Positions 43,236-52,365 of a DNA stretch of 64,000 nucleotides are shown piece after piece. This DNA is from Desulfopila inferna (GTDB lineage: Bacteria; Desulfobacterota; Desulfobulbia; Desulfobulbales; Desulfocapsaceae). The DNA lies in NCBI RefSeq assembly GCF_016919005.1, contig NZ_JAFFQE010000002.1:496001-560000 (forward strand), read 5' to 3'. The notes below the pieces were generated by a model. That model was not told where the DNA came from, ran no database searches, and saw only the letters and a list, made by a program, of their open reading frames with translations. Numbering within the stretch: position 1 is the stretch's first letter; every line of letters begins with the position of its first letter. A program made the position numbers and the translations under genes.

Positions 43236-44957
43236 ATGATTAAACAATTGGCAACAGCTGCTGCAATGGTTGCTCTCCTGGCCGGACCTGGAAGTTTGCA
43301 GGCCGGCACCGAGGAGGCACAGAAGTGGGTAGACACTGAGTTTCAGCCGTCGACTCTGTCCAAGGCTGAGCAGATGAAAGAGATGGAATGGTTTATCAAG
43401 GCGGCAGAACCCTTTAAAGGTATGAATATCAATGTCGTCTCGGAAACCATTACCACCCATGAATATGAATCCAAAACCCTTGCCAAGGCTTTTACGGAAA
43501 TAACCGGCATAAATCTGACTCATGACCTGATCGGTGAAGGCGATGTTATCGAGAAACTGCAGACCCAGATGCAGTCCAACAAGAATATCTATGACGCCTA
43601 CATCAACGACTCTGATTTGATCGGTACCCACTTCCGCTATCAGCAGGCTGTGCCGCTGACCGACTGGATGGAAGGCGAGGGCAAGGATGTAACCAATCCC
43701 ATGCTTGATATCGATGATTTCATGGGTATATCATTTACCACCGGGCCGGACGGTAAGCTCTATCAGCTCCCCGACCAGCAGTTCGCCAATCTCTACTGGT
43801 TCCGCTATGACTGGTTCAAGCGTCCGGATCTGCAGAAACAATTCAAGGATGCCTACGGCTATGAGCTGGGCGTTCCCGTCAACTGGTCGGCCTATGAAGA
43901 TATTGCCGAATTTTTTACTGAGACAGTCAAGGAAATAGACGGCAAAAAGGTCTATGGCCATATGGATTATGGCAAGAAAGATCCATCACTCGGCTGGCGT
44001 TTTACCGATGCATGGCTCTCCATGGCCGGTGCCGGCGATGAGGGAATTCCCAACGGCCTGCCCGTCGATGAGTGGGGGATCCGCGTGGATGGCTGCCGGC
44101 CTGTCGGCTCGACCGTTGCCCGCGGCGGTGCCACGAATGGTCCGGCGGCAGTATATTCACTGACCAAATATATCGACTGGTTGAAAAAGTATGCACCCCC
44201 CGAAGCTGCCGGAATGACTTTCTCGGAAGCAGGTCCTATTCCTGCCCAGGGTGAGATTGCCCAGCAAATTTTCTGGTATACCGCCTTTACCGCCGATATG
44301 GCGCAACCGGGTACCCCCGTCGTCGATGAAAACAACAATCCTAAATGGCGCATGGCACCTTCTCCCCACGGACCATACTGGAGCGAAGGCATGAAGCTTG
44401 GCTATCAGGATGCGGGTTCCTGGACCCTGATGAAATCGACTCCGGTTGACCGCCGCAAGGCCGCCTGGCTCTATGCCCAGTTCGTCGTCTCCAAATCCGT
44501 CAGCCTGAAGAAAACCCATGTAGGACTTACCCCGATCCGGGATAGTGACATCTGGCATGAATCTTTTACCGAACGAGCTCCGAAATTGGGCGGTCTCGTG
44601 GAATTTTACCGCAGTCCGGCCCGTGTGCAGTGGACACCAACAGGCACCAATGTTCCCGACTACCCCAAACTTGCTCAACTCTGGTGGCAGAATGTTGCCG
44701 ATGCGGTTACAGGCTCGAAAACTCCCCAGGAGGCCATGGATTCTCTTGCTATGCAGCAGGACAAGGTAATGCAGCGTCTGGAACGCGCCGGTATCCAGGG
44801 TGAATGTGGACCCAAACTGAATGAAGCCAAGGATCCTTCTTATTGGTTCAATATGCCGGGTGCCCCCAAGCCGAAGCTGGCCAATGAAAAACCTCAGGGC
44901 ATGACCATTGATTATGACGAGCTGGTCAAAAGCTGGGAAGCGGCAAAGAAAGAATAG
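43236..44957 (+). CDS. glpV: glycerol ABC transporter periplasmic binding protein GlpV-like
   Basis: 573 residues from the ATG at 43236 (GGAGAAGG upstream), signal peptide MIKQLATAAAMVALLAGPGSLQAG. Large (over 550 aa) extracellular solute-binding protein as in the GlpV class. Aromatic-rich binding segments such as 'YQLPDQQFANLYWFRYDWFKRPDL' and 'MAPSPHGPYWSEGMKLGYQDAGSW' could form the stacking site for a polyol. It delivers substrate to GlpPQ. A hairpin follows at 45003-45030. Substrate glycerol is inferred from context (glpD, glpK, glpR, DUF2160). Confidence 0.88.
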   Translation: MIKQLATAAAMVALLAGPGSLQAGTEEAQKWVDTEFQPSTLSKAEQMKEMEWFIKAAEPFKGMNINVVSETITTHEYESKTLAKAFTEITGINLTHDLIGEGDVIEKLQTQMQSNKNIYDAYINDSDLIGTHFRYQQAVPLTDWMEGEGKDVTNPMLDIDDFMGISFTTGPDGKLYQLPDQQFANLYWFRYDWFKRPDLQKQFKDAYGYELGVPVNWSAYEDIAEFFTETVKEIDGKKVYGHMDYGKKDPSLGWRFTDAWLSMAGAGDEGIPNGLPVDEWGIRVDGCRPVGSTVARGGATNGPAAVYSLTKYIDWLKKYAPPEAAGMTFSEAGPIPAQGEIAQQIFWYTAFTADMAQPGTPVVDENNNPKWRMAPSPHGPYWSEGMKLGYQDAGSWTLMKSTPVDRRKAAWLYAQFVVSKSVSLKKTHVGLTPIRDSDIWHESFTERAPKLGGLVEFYRSPARVQWTPTGTNVPDYPKLAQLWWQNVADAVTGSKTPQEAMDSLAMQQDKVMQRLERAGIQGECGPKLNEAKDPSYWFNMPGAPKPKLANEKPQGMTIDYDELVKSWEAAKKE

Positions 44958-45002
44958 CACAACGATATAGAAAATATCATATGCTGCCGCAATAAAAACC
45001 AG

Positions 45003-45030
45003 GAGGCCGGCTTGCGATATGGCCGGCCTC
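45003..45030 (+). terminator. hairpin after glpV
   Basis: GAGGCCGGC (45003-45011) pairs perfectly with GCCGGCCTC (45022-45030), then TTCTATGTT. The weak U-run suggests partial termination, which would lower glpK expression relative to glpV. Confidence 0.6.
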
Positions 45031-45051
45031 TTCTATGTTGTAAATCGTTAC

Positions 45052-45118
45052 CTGATTACCCCTTATCCTCAGCTCCTCAGGCCGAGCCGGAAAATTCCTG
45101 AGTTTCAGGGGTAATCAG
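45052..45118. repeat. family A repeat, full copy (A5)
   Basis: CTGATTACCCC at the left and GGGGTAATCAG at the right, 67 bp, with 'ttatcctcagctcctcaggc' in the left arm. It lies between the glpV hairpin and glpK. Confidence 0.85.
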
Positions 45119-45202
45119 AAATAGTTATTACAGAAAAAGGTATTTGTTGTCAAAAAAGGACCCGGCTGCCCGCCGGATTTATTTTACTCGAAGGAGAAGG
45201 CG

Positions 45203-46696
45203 ATGTCCCCCCATGTTCTTGCCATTGATCAGGGTACAACCTCCAGCAGGGCTATCATTTTTGATGACCGTTTTGAGATTATCGCTGTTGCCCAGCAGGA
45301 GTTTGAGCAGTTTTTCCCGCAATCCGGCTGGGTCGAGCATGATCCGGAAGAGATCTGGCAGACCTGTCTGACCACCTGTCATCAGGCGTTGCACCAGGCC
45401 GGTTTGAGTGCTGGAGACATCGCCACCATCGGCATAACCAATCAACGCGAAACCGTCATCATCTGGGACCGCGCAACAGGCCGGCCAATCCACAAGGCTA
45501 TCGTCTGGCAGGATAGAAGAACGGCAGGGTTTTGCAATGAGCTGATGGAAAAAGGTCATACCAGGATGTTTGCCGATAAAACCGGACTGCTGATCGATGC
45601 CTATTTTTCCGCAACCAAGGTTCGCTGGCTCCTCGATAATGTCGAAGGAGCACAGGCCAGAGCGGAAGCCGGGGAGCTGGCATTCGGCACGATCGACTCT
45701 TTCCTCATCTGGCGGTTGACCGGGGGCAAAACCCATGTCACCGATGCCACCAATGCTTCCCGTACCCTGCTTTATAATATCCACGATAATTGCTGGGATA
45801 CCGCTATCCTCGAGTTGCTGAATATACCGGCAACGCTTCTTCCCGAAGTCCTGGATTCTTCCGATGATTTCGGAGTGACGGCGCCGGGGATTTTTGATGT
45901 CCCTCTTAAAATACAAGGTGTTGCCGGCGATCAACAGGCCGCTCTGGTGGGCCAGGCCTGTTTTGAGCCGGGAATGATAAAATCCACCTACGGCACCGGT
46001 TGTTTTGCGGTCCTCAATACAGGTGAGGATCCGGTCATCTCAAACAATCGACTGCTGACTACCATAGCTTACCGTCTTAATGGCAGGACAACCTATGCTA
46101 TAGAAGGTTCGATATTCATCGCCGGGGCTGCGGTCCAGTGGATGCGCGACGCTCTCGGGGTTATTGAAGAGGCATCGATGACTGCTGAACTGGCAGCCAA
46201 GGCCGATCCTGCTCAGGATGTCTACCTTGTCCCGGCCTTCACCGGGCTTGGAGCCCCCTATTGGGATCCCGATGCCCGCGGCGCCATCTTCGGGATAACC
46301 CGCGGTACCACTCCTGCCGAGCTTTCCCGGGCGGCATTGGAGTCGGTATGCTACCAGACCAGGGATCTGCTTGAGGCAATGAAGGGCGACTGGCCCGATC
46401 TCGCCGCCAATACCGTCTTACGCGTAGACGGTGGCATGGTCGCCAATGACTGGACCATGCAGTTTTTAGCCGACATTCTCGATGCTCCTGTAGATCGGCC
46501 CGTCATCCTCGAAACCACCGCGGTAGGGGCAGCATATCTGGCCGGTCTGCGAGCCGGCATCTATCCTTCCCCCGAGGAATTTTCCTCCACCTGGAGACTG
46601 GACAGACAATTTCTGCCGCATCTCTCCAGTGAAATACGGCAACGCAAATACAAAGGTTGGAAGGATGCCGTCAGGCGGACGCTGACAAATTACTAA
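45203..46696 (+). CDS. glpK: glycerol kinase
   Basis: 497 residues (E. coli 502). FGGY kinase: phosphate loop '[16 protein letters not shown]' (5-20), '[10 protein letters not shown]', glycerol-binding '[30 protein letters not shown]' (Arg, Glu and Asp residues), and '[15 protein letters not shown]' plus '[21 protein letters not shown]'. Converts glycerol and ATP to glycerol-3-phosphate, the substrate of GlpD and GlpAB. The stop codon TAA is within the terminal CTAA of a family B element. GGAGAAGG is placed 6-10 nt upstream of the ATG. Confidence 0.96.
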   Translation: MSPHVLAIDQGTTSSRAIIFDDRFEIIAVAQQEFEQFFPQSGWVEHDPEEIWQTCLTTCHQALHQAGLSAGDIATIGITNQRETVIIWDRATGRPIHKAIVWQDRRTAGFCNELMEKGHTRMFADKTGLLIDAYFSATKVRWLLDNVEGAQARAEAGELAFGTIDSFLIWRLTGGKTHVTDATNASRTLLYNIHDNCWDTAILELLNIPATLLPEVLDSSDDFGVTAPGIFDVPLKIQGVAGDQQAALVGQACFEPGMIKSTYGTGCFAVLNTGEDPVISNNRLLTTIAYRLNGRTTYAIEGSIFIAGAAVQWMRDALGVIEEASMTAELAAKADPAQDVYLVPAFTGLGAPYWDPDARGAIFGITRGTTPAELSRAALESVCYQTRDLLEAMKGDWPDLAANTVLRVDGGMVANDWTMQFLADILDAPVDRPVILETTAVGAAYLAGLRAGIYPSPEEFSSTWRLDRQFLPHLSSEIRQRKYKGWKDAVRRTLTNY

Positions 46697-46831
46697 CCCA
46701 ACAGAGCTGTACTCTTCACAGAACCCCTTTGAGGGATATCAGTGCCTTGGCAGTATGCTTAACGGGCCTACTTTTTATGTACTTTCCATTTTCTTGTTTT
46801 CATGAACAGCTTCATGGGAGTAAGGCACTAA
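46693..46831 (-). repeat. family B repeat, single copy, reverse orientation
   Basis: In reverse complement it reads TTAGTGCCTTACTCC ... AAAACAAGAAAA ... AAGGCACT ... CCCCTTTG-type segment ... AGAGTACAGCTCTGTTGGG, TTAG. The glpK stop codon lies in the left-hand CTAA. Confidence 0.8.
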
Positions 46832-46914
46832 TATATCACGTTATTTGCAGTACGTGATTCTTTAACGTCCTGAGGTGGAATATGACGAGCGATACCTTTG
46901 GACGAGAAAGCAAC

Positions 46915-47053
46915 AACGTCGTCCTTTCAGGACTTGGAGAATGGGGGGCTGTCCGGTGGTTTTAAGAATCCCGAAGGGATTGGGGCGTATAGCCGGTGTT
47001 TTCAACCACCGGAAACATTGCGCACACACCATGAGTCCTGAAAGGACGACGTT
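46915..47053. repeat. family D nested inverted-repeat element, 139 bp
   Basis: Perfect 20-bp ends AACGTCGTCCTTTCAGGACT (46915-46934) and AGTCCTGAAAGGACGACGTT (47034-47053). Inside: CCGGTGGTT (46953-46961) pairs with AACCACCGG (47004-47012), and AATCCCgaaGGGATT is a hairpin (46967-46981). It could fold as a cruciform in DNA or a multi-stem RNA. Confidence 0.85.
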
Positions 47054-47090
47054 AAGGAGCAACGACAGTCATGGGAAGCACATTGACCAA

Positions 47091-48293
47091 TTATTTTTGG
47101 ATCATCATATCGATTTCCGACTTGAGCGTTTTATTTACCGGACATTTCTCGGCGATTTCATGGAGACGCTGCTTTTGTTCGTCGCTCAGCGGACCTGAAA
47201 GTGAAATAGTCTTATAGATCCTGTCGATCTTTCCATTGGAAGTTTCGCAGTTTGCACAGTCTTTCGCATGAATTTTCTCATGCTGGAGCTTAACCTCGAC
47301 CTCTTCCAGAGGCATACCCTTGCGCTCGGCATACATTGCCAGGGTCATTGAGGTGCAGGCGCCGAGTGCCGCCAGAAGCAGCTCATAAGGATTCATTCCC
47401 AGATTGTCCCCCCTGGCTGATGTCGGCTCATCCGCCACAAGCTGATGATCGAGAGTGGCAATATCCTGGGTGTATTTTGCCCCTTTTCTTGAGCGGACCC
47501 GAACCGTTCCCTTTTCCGCCCTTACCTTCTCTTCGGGTACTGAGGAAATGTATCTGTCAACCCAGGCTGCTATAACAGCGGCGGCATATCTGCCATCTCT
47601 TTTATTGGAAAGCAGATGGTCGGCACTGTCCAGCGTCACAAAACTCTTAGGATGTTTTGCAGCCTTAAAAATTGCGGAAGCATGATCAATGGAAACTATT
47701 TTATCCAGAGGTGCGTGCATCACCAGCAATGCTTTCCGGAATTTTCTTATCCCTTCCAGCAGCTCGGTTTCATTGACGTCGTCGAGGAATTGTTTCCTGA
47801 CGGTAAAACTGCGCCCGGCCAGTTGAACGTCTGCCTTTCCCTCTTCTTCGATTGTGCCGATATCCGTTTGCAGCAGATGGTGTACATGACGGACATCGCT
47901 GGGAGCCGCGATGGTGACCACCGCCCTGGCATATTTTATTTTGGTAGCCGCCTTTAAGACAGCAGCCCCTCCAAGACTATGTCCGATGAGAAGCTCGGGA
48001 AATTCATATTTTTCCCCTAAATAGTCACAGGCACTCAACAGATCCTCGACATTTGAGGAAAAATTGGTATTTGAAAAGTCGCCCTGACTGTTTCCCAGTC
48101 CGGTAAAATCAAAACGTAAAACGCCAATACCGGCGGCGGCTAGAGTTTTGGAGATAACATGGGCGGCAATAATATCTTTTGAACAGGTAAAGCAGTGGGC
48201 AAACAAGGCAAATGCACGCGGAGACGACGGTGGGAGTTCCAACTTTCCTGACAATATCTCACCGTTTCTGTTGGGAAAATCAAATCGCATCAT
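47091..48293 (-). CDS. alpha/beta hydrolase-OsmC fusion protein
   Basis: 400 residues. N-terminal alpha/beta hydrolase (about 1-250): 'FALFAHCFTCSKDIIAA', nucleophile elbow 'LLIGHSLGGAAV' (Ser about 105), Asp in 'HAPLDKIVSI' and His in 'SADHLL'. C-terminal OsmC/YhfA-like domain (about 260-400) with the peroxidatic cysteine pair regions 'LLAALGACTSMTLAMYA' and 'AEKCPVNKTL'. Such fusions are common and are thought to handle organic peroxides and esters. The HSLGG serine hydrolase centre is intact. Monocistronic. Confidence 0.92.
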   Translation of the reverse strand: MMRFDFPNRNGEILSGKLELPPSSPRAFALFAHCFTCSKDIIAAHVISKTLAAAGIGVLRFDFTGLGNSQGDFSNTNFSSNVEDLLSACDYLGEKYEFPELLIGHSLGGAAVLKAATKIKYARAVVTIAAPSDVRHVHHLLQTDIGTIEEEGKADVQLAGRSFTVRKQFLDDVNETELLEGIRKFRKALLVMHAPLDKIVSIDHASAIFKAAKHPKSFVTLDSADHLLSNKRDGRYAAAVIAAWVDRYISSVPEEKVRAEKGTVRVRSRKGAKYTQDIATLDHQLVADEPTSARGDNLGMNPYELLLAALGACTSMTLAMYAERKGMPLEEVEVKLQHEKIHAKDCANCETSNGKIDRIYKTISLSGPLSDEQKQRLHEIAEKCPVNKTLKSEIDMMIQK

Positions 48294-48539
48294 ATCCTCC
48301 AGTATCTGACTTGAACGGCTGATCTGTATCCACCTTCAGGTTATCGTATTTCCACATGAAGATCCAGCAGTATCGGGCTCCGGTTATAATCATCAAAGCG
48401 TCTCCCTGTTCCCCTCTTTATAAGTGCGGAGAGACGATTACTGGATTTATGGCAAAAGGATATTGGAGAAGAGATGAGCCGCAGCGAGATCTCCGCTGCG
48501 ACTCCTTCGGGGAGAGAGGATAAAGAAGGGAGGTGACAA

Positions 48540-49526
48540 CTATCTTGAGTACACCTCTGCCAGTGCTTTTTTCCGGGGCAGTACGCCGGCGGCGAAAATC
48601 ATCATTTCCGGATCCGTCTCTTCTATGTATTTTTTCATTTTTCTGAGCATATTACTCTCGATCTGACGGATACGTTCTCTGGAGATACCAAATATTTCGG
48701 AGATCTTCTGCAAGGTCAGGGGATCGTCCGTGAGAAGCCTCTTCTCAAGTATCATTTTTTCTTTTTCGTTGTGGCTCCCCTCGAGATCCTGAACCAGTGA
48801 ATGGACTCTTTTTTTCATATCGCGGCTGCAAAGTATGTCTTCAATTCCAGGGTCATTACTGGCAATGAAGTCCTTTTTTTCGGTTTCGGAGTCCGAACCG
48901 ATTGGACTTTCCAGCGATACCTCCTCATTATCCAGACGGCAGCCCATTTCCTCGATATCCGATGTTTTCACATTGAGCCGCTCGGCCAATAGCCGCGGTT
49001 CCGCCACATAACCCTTTATTTCAAGTGCCTTTTTTTCCTTGTTCAGGCTGAAAAACAGCTTGCGCTGGGCCTGAGTCGTGCCGAGTTTGACCAGCCTCCT
49101 GTTATTCATCAGGAATTTTAGAATATAGGCTCGTATCCAATAGGTGGCATAGTAGGAAAACCTTACCCCTTTATGTGGATCAAATTTTCTGACCGCCTTG
49201 ATCAGGCCAATATTGCCCTCCTGGACAAGATCCATGAAATTCTGCATCCAAAATTTTTGAAAATCCATGGCCACTTTCACCACAAGGCGCAAATTTGCGG
49301 ATATCAAACGGTAGGCTGCCTCCTGATCATTATCCTCAATGACCCTGATTGCCATTTTCTCCATCTCCTCGCGGGAGAGAAGCTCATATTGCCCGATCTC
49401 TTTGAGATACCGATTAAATTCCTGATTTTTGCTATTTAAAGCCGTCCCCTGCCGGGTTGTCGAAACCAGTGGAAAAATGAACTGTTCGATCGACCTGGAG
49501 TGCTTTTTAGTAAATGCCATATCCAT
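48540..49526 (-). CDS. rpoH: RNA polymerase sigma factor, RpoH/sigma-32 type
   Basis: 328 residues. Region 1.2-2 'NRYLKEIGQYELLSREEMEKMA', 'LRLVVKVAMDFQKFWMQNFMDLVQEGNIGLIKAVRKFDPHKGVRFSYYATYWIRAYI' (region 2), the RpoH-type segment QRKLFFSLN (154-162) and region 4 HTH 'LQKISEIFGISRERIRQIESNMLRKM' (about 275-300). This sets it with heat-shock sigma factors rather than RpoD. The C-terminus has a short tail. ATG 49526 or 49520. It stands alone between the OsmC fusion and ilvC. Confidence 0.9.
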   Translation of the reverse strand: MDMAFTKKHSRSIEQFIFPLVSTTRQGTALNSKNQEFNRYLKEIGQYELLSREEMEKMAIRVIEDNDQEAAYRLISANLRLVVKVAMDFQKFWMQNFMDLVQEGNIGLIKAVRKFDPHKGVRFSYYATYWIRAYILKFLMNNRRLVKLGTTQAQRKLFFSLNKEKKALEIKGYVAEPRLLAERLNVKTSDIEEMGCRLDNEEVSLESPIGSDSETEKKDFIASNDPGIEDILCSRDMKKRVHSLVQDLEGSHNEKEKMILEKRLLTDDPLTLQKISEIFGISRERIRQIESNMLRKMKKYIEETDPEMMIFAAGVLPRKKALAEVYSR

Positions 49527-49856
49527 ATTCTCTATAATCCTTCTTCAAATACCGTTTCGTTGAAATAAAGAGCCGCTCCCTTCAAAGCGAACTATTAATT
49601 GAGTTCCCTTTGGAAAGCTGATTCAGACCCGGGATGGAATTCTTCCTCGAGATGCGAAAACAATTATCCAACCATGTGACACACGTAAGCACAATTCATG
49701 CCACTTCGTGTTCTATAGATATAGTACGAAATCAGGATATTGCCGGGGGAATGAAGTGCAAGGCTTGTAACTTCCGGTACAGTTGAAGCGAAAAAAATAC
49801 CCACTACCGCTCAGGCAGCGGCAGTGGGTATGAAAAAGCGGAATCGGCTATTGCCG
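49527..49856. other. region between rpoH and ilvC
   Basis: 330 bp: rpoH promoter side and the ilvC terminator (49792-49830). No gene. Confidence 0.5.
49792..49830 (-). terminator. intrinsic terminator of ilvC
   Basis: TACCCACT (49798-49805) pairs with AGTGGGTA (49823-49830), extended by ACCGCT/AGCGG pairing. On the minus strand the stem is followed by TTTTTTT. Confidence 0.85.
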
Positions 49857-51329
49857 CTACATAAGAGGTTTCATGGCGCTCATATATGAACGCAGCTCCT
49901 CGCCCACGGCCTCGATGCTGGTATATCTGATAGCTTCGTTTACCTCGATCAGCTCGAGGTTATCCACACTGTAGTCTTTGACATCAAGCCCTTTGCCGAT
50001 AACTTTGGTATCGATTTTCTTCATAAAATCGACGAGCAATGGTATAGCGGCATTGGCAAAAAGATAGTTCCCATATTCTGCGGTATCTGAAATGACGACA
50101 TTCATCTCATAAAGTTTTTTCCGGGCAATGGTATTGGCAATGAGCGGTGTTTCATGAAGAGACTCATAATACGCGGACTCTTCCTTGATGCCTGCCGATA
50201 CCATGACATCATAAGCAAGTTCGACCCCGGCTTTGATCATGGCCACCATAAGGATTCCATTGTCATAATACTCCTGCTCACTGATTTCCTTATCCGTAGT
50301 TACGGATTGTTCGAAGGCAGTTTCACCGGAGGCCTTGCGCCACCTGAGCAGATCGGCGTCATCGTTGGCCCAGTCTTTCATCATTGTCCTGGAAAAATGA
50401 CCTGACATGATGTCGTCCATATGTTTTTCAAAGAGTGGGGTCAGAATTTCCTTGAGCTCCTCGGCGAGATAAAATGCCTCTATCTTGGCCGGGTTGGAAA
50501 GTCTGTCCATCATATTGGTAATGCCGCCATGCTTCATGGATTCGGTAATGGTTTCCCAGCCATACTGCACCAGCTTCGAGGCATATCCCGGATCGATGCC
50601 TTCCTCCACCATTTTGTCGTAGCAGAGAATGGAGCCGACCTGGAGCATGCCGCAGAGGATGGTCTGTTCACCCATGAGATCGGACTTAACCTCAGCTATA
50701 AAAGATGACTGCAATGCCCCGGCCTTGTCACCACCGGTGCCGCAGCAATAGGCCTTGGCAATCTCCCAGCCCTTTTCCTGAGGATCATTCTCGCGATGCA
50801 CCGCCAGCAGCGTAGGTACGCCGAAACCACGTTTGAACTCTTCCCGAACCTCTGTTCCGGGCGATTTCGGCGCGACCATGATTACCGTCAGATCCTTACG
50901 GATCTCCATGCCGACCTCGACTATATTGAAACCATGCGAATAGGAAAGACAGGCACCCTGCTTCATAAACGGCATAACCTTGGAAACCACGTCTGAATGC
51001 TGTTTGTCCGGGGCCAGGTTTATGACCAGATCGGCTGATGGGATAACTTCCTCATAAGTGCCGACGGTAAAATTGTTCTCCGTCGCATTTTTCCAGGATT
51101 GCCTCTTTTCGGTTATAGCGCCCTGGCGCAGAGCATAAGAGACATCAAGGCCAGAATCCCGCAGGTTTAACCCCTGGTGCAAACCCTGCGCTCCACAACC
51201 GACAATGACGATCTTTTTCCCTTTCAACGCCTCCACACCATCAAATTCAGCAGGCTCCATTAAACGGCACTGGGAAAGCTCCTCAAGCTGCAGACGCAGC
51301 GGCAGTCTGTTAAAATAGTTGTTTTCCAT
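49857..51329 (-). CDS. ilvC: ketol-acid reductoisomerase, class II (long form)
   Basis: 490 residues, matching the long E. coli-type enzyme and not the about 330-residue class I form. NADPH site '[32 protein letters not shown]', and two metal-binding domains: '[20 protein letters not shown]' and the second knotted repeat '[41 protein letters not shown]'. It isomerises and reduces acetolactate to dihydroxyisovalerate in valine/leucine/isoleucine synthesis. Divergent from ilvY. Very close to the enterobacterial protein by eye, which with ilvY suggests shared descent or transfer. Confidence 0.97.
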   Translation of the reverse strand: MENNYFNRLPLRLQLEELSQCRLMEPAEFDGVEALKGKKIVIVGCGAQGLHQGLNLRDSGLDVSYALRQGAITEKRQSWKNATENNFTVGTYEEVIPSADLVINLAPDKQHSDVVSKVMPFMKQGACLSYSHGFNIVEVGMEIRKDLTVIMVAPKSPGTEVREEFKRGFGVPTLLAVHRENDPQEKGWEIAKAYCCGTGGDKAGALQSSFIAEVKSDLMGEQTILCGMLQVGSILCYDKMVEEGIDPGYASKLVQYGWETITESMKHGGITNMMDRLSNPAKIEAFYLAEELKEILTPLFEKHMDDIMSGHFSRTMMKDWANDDADLLRWRKASGETAFEQSVTTDKEISEQEYYDNGILMVAMIKAGVELAYDVMVSAGIKEESAYYESLHETPLIANTIARKKLYEMNVVISDTAEYGNYLFANAAIPLLVDFMKKIDTKVIGKGLDVKDYSVDNLELIEVNEAIRYTSIEAVGEELRSYMSAMKPLM

Positions 51330-51421
51330 TTGTATCTCCTTGTTTATCTGAGTGAGTAATATGATCTCTTCATATATTGGTATTTCTATATTGCGTCAAG
51401 TGATTTATTCGTTATATTATG

Positions 51422-51436
51422 TTGCATAATATGCAA
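51422..51436. promoter_or_regulatory. candidate IlvY operator
   Basis: TTGCATAATATGCAA is a 15-bp palindrome, a T-N11-A LysR box. It lies 39 nt upstream of ilvY and 93 nt upstream of ilvC, between the two divergent genes. Confidence 0.65.
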
Positions 51437-51474
51437 TACATTCCTTCATAAAATTCCCTGCACCGGCGTGAATA

Positions 51475-52365
51475 TTGAATATCAGAGATTTGAAACTGTT
51501 TAAGCATTTAACCGGGACACTCCATTTCGGTCAAACCAGTCAGGCCTGCAACATCACTCCTTCAGGACTGACCCGAACCATCCAGCGGCTGGAGAACGAA
51601 CTCGGCAAGAAGCTTTTCACCAGAAATCAGCGCACCGTCACCCTTACCGGCTCCGGCAGGATCTTTGCTTCCTACGCTGACGAGGTTCTGCAGAGCTGGA
51701 ACAAACTGCAAAACGATTTGAACCGTGATGGTATACTGCGCGGTGAACTTACTCTATACTGCTCCGTCACCGCAATTCTGAGCATTCTTCCCTCCATTCT
51801 GGAGCGATTCAGGAACACTCATCCCCGGGTACACATCAACCTGCAGACAGGCGATGCGGCCATGGCCCTTGGCAGACTCGAAAGCGGAGAGGCCGACATC
51901 AGCATTGCCGCTTTACCTGATGATCTTCCTGCGAGCCTGACCTTTAAAAAAATCATCGAGACACCTCTTATCTTTATCGCACCCAAAGATGCCGGCAAAA
52001 CCGTAGCTTACAGGAACGGCAGCATTGACTGGCAAAAAACCCCTCTTATTTTAGCAGAAAGAGGTCTGAGCAGAAGCCGGACAGAGGCATGGTTTCGCAA
52101 GAAGCGGGTGGTACCCAATGTTTATTCCCAGGTTGCCGGAAATGAAGCTATTATTACCCTGGTCAGTATGGGCTGCGGAGTCGGCATCATCCCCGAACTG
52201 GTCCTTCTGAAAAGCCCCATGAAGGAGGAGGTCAAAATTCTGCAGATTAGTCCCGCACTGCAGACTTTCTCCGTGGGAGTCTGTACCACAATCAAAAATA
52301 TGCACAATCCCATCGTCAGTGAATTCTGGCACAATGCAGGGAATGAACCGGAGCATGAAACATGA
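51475..52365 (+). CDS. ilvY: LysR-type activator of ilvC
   Basis: 296 residues, starting MNIRDLKLFKHLTGTLHFGQTSQ with an unusual TTG start at 51475 (nearest in-frame codon that gives the family's length; weak Shine-Dalgarno). HTH 'SGLTRTIQRLENELGKKLFTR' (about 30-50), hinge, and effector domain with 'LYCSVTAILSILPSILERFRNTHP', 'TGDAAMALGRLESGEADISIA' and 'GNEAIITLVSMGCGVGIIPELVL', following E. coli IlvY throughout. It should activate ilvC when acetolactate or acetohydroxybutyrate accumulates. Its stop overlaps the surE start (ATGA). Confidence 0.9.
   Translation: MNIRDLKLFKHLTGTLHFGQTSQACNITPSGLTRTIQRLENELGKKLFTRNQRTVTLTGSGRIFASYADEVLQSWNKLQNDLNRDGILRGELTLYCSVTAILSILPSILERFRNTHPRVHINLQTGDAAMALGRLESGEADISIAALPDDLPASLTFKKIIETPLIFIAPKDAGKTVAYRNGSIDWQKTPLILAERGLSRSRTEAWFRKKRVVPNVYSQVAGNEAIITLVSMGCGVGIIPELVLLKSPMKEEVKILQISPALQTFSVGVCTTIKNMHNPIVSEFWHNAGNEPEHET

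Noticed and set aside
46875-47198. 107-codon frame across the 139-bp nested repeat
   Set aside because: The translation comes from the inverted repeat and the antisense end of the OsmC fusion gene; structure explains it better than coding.
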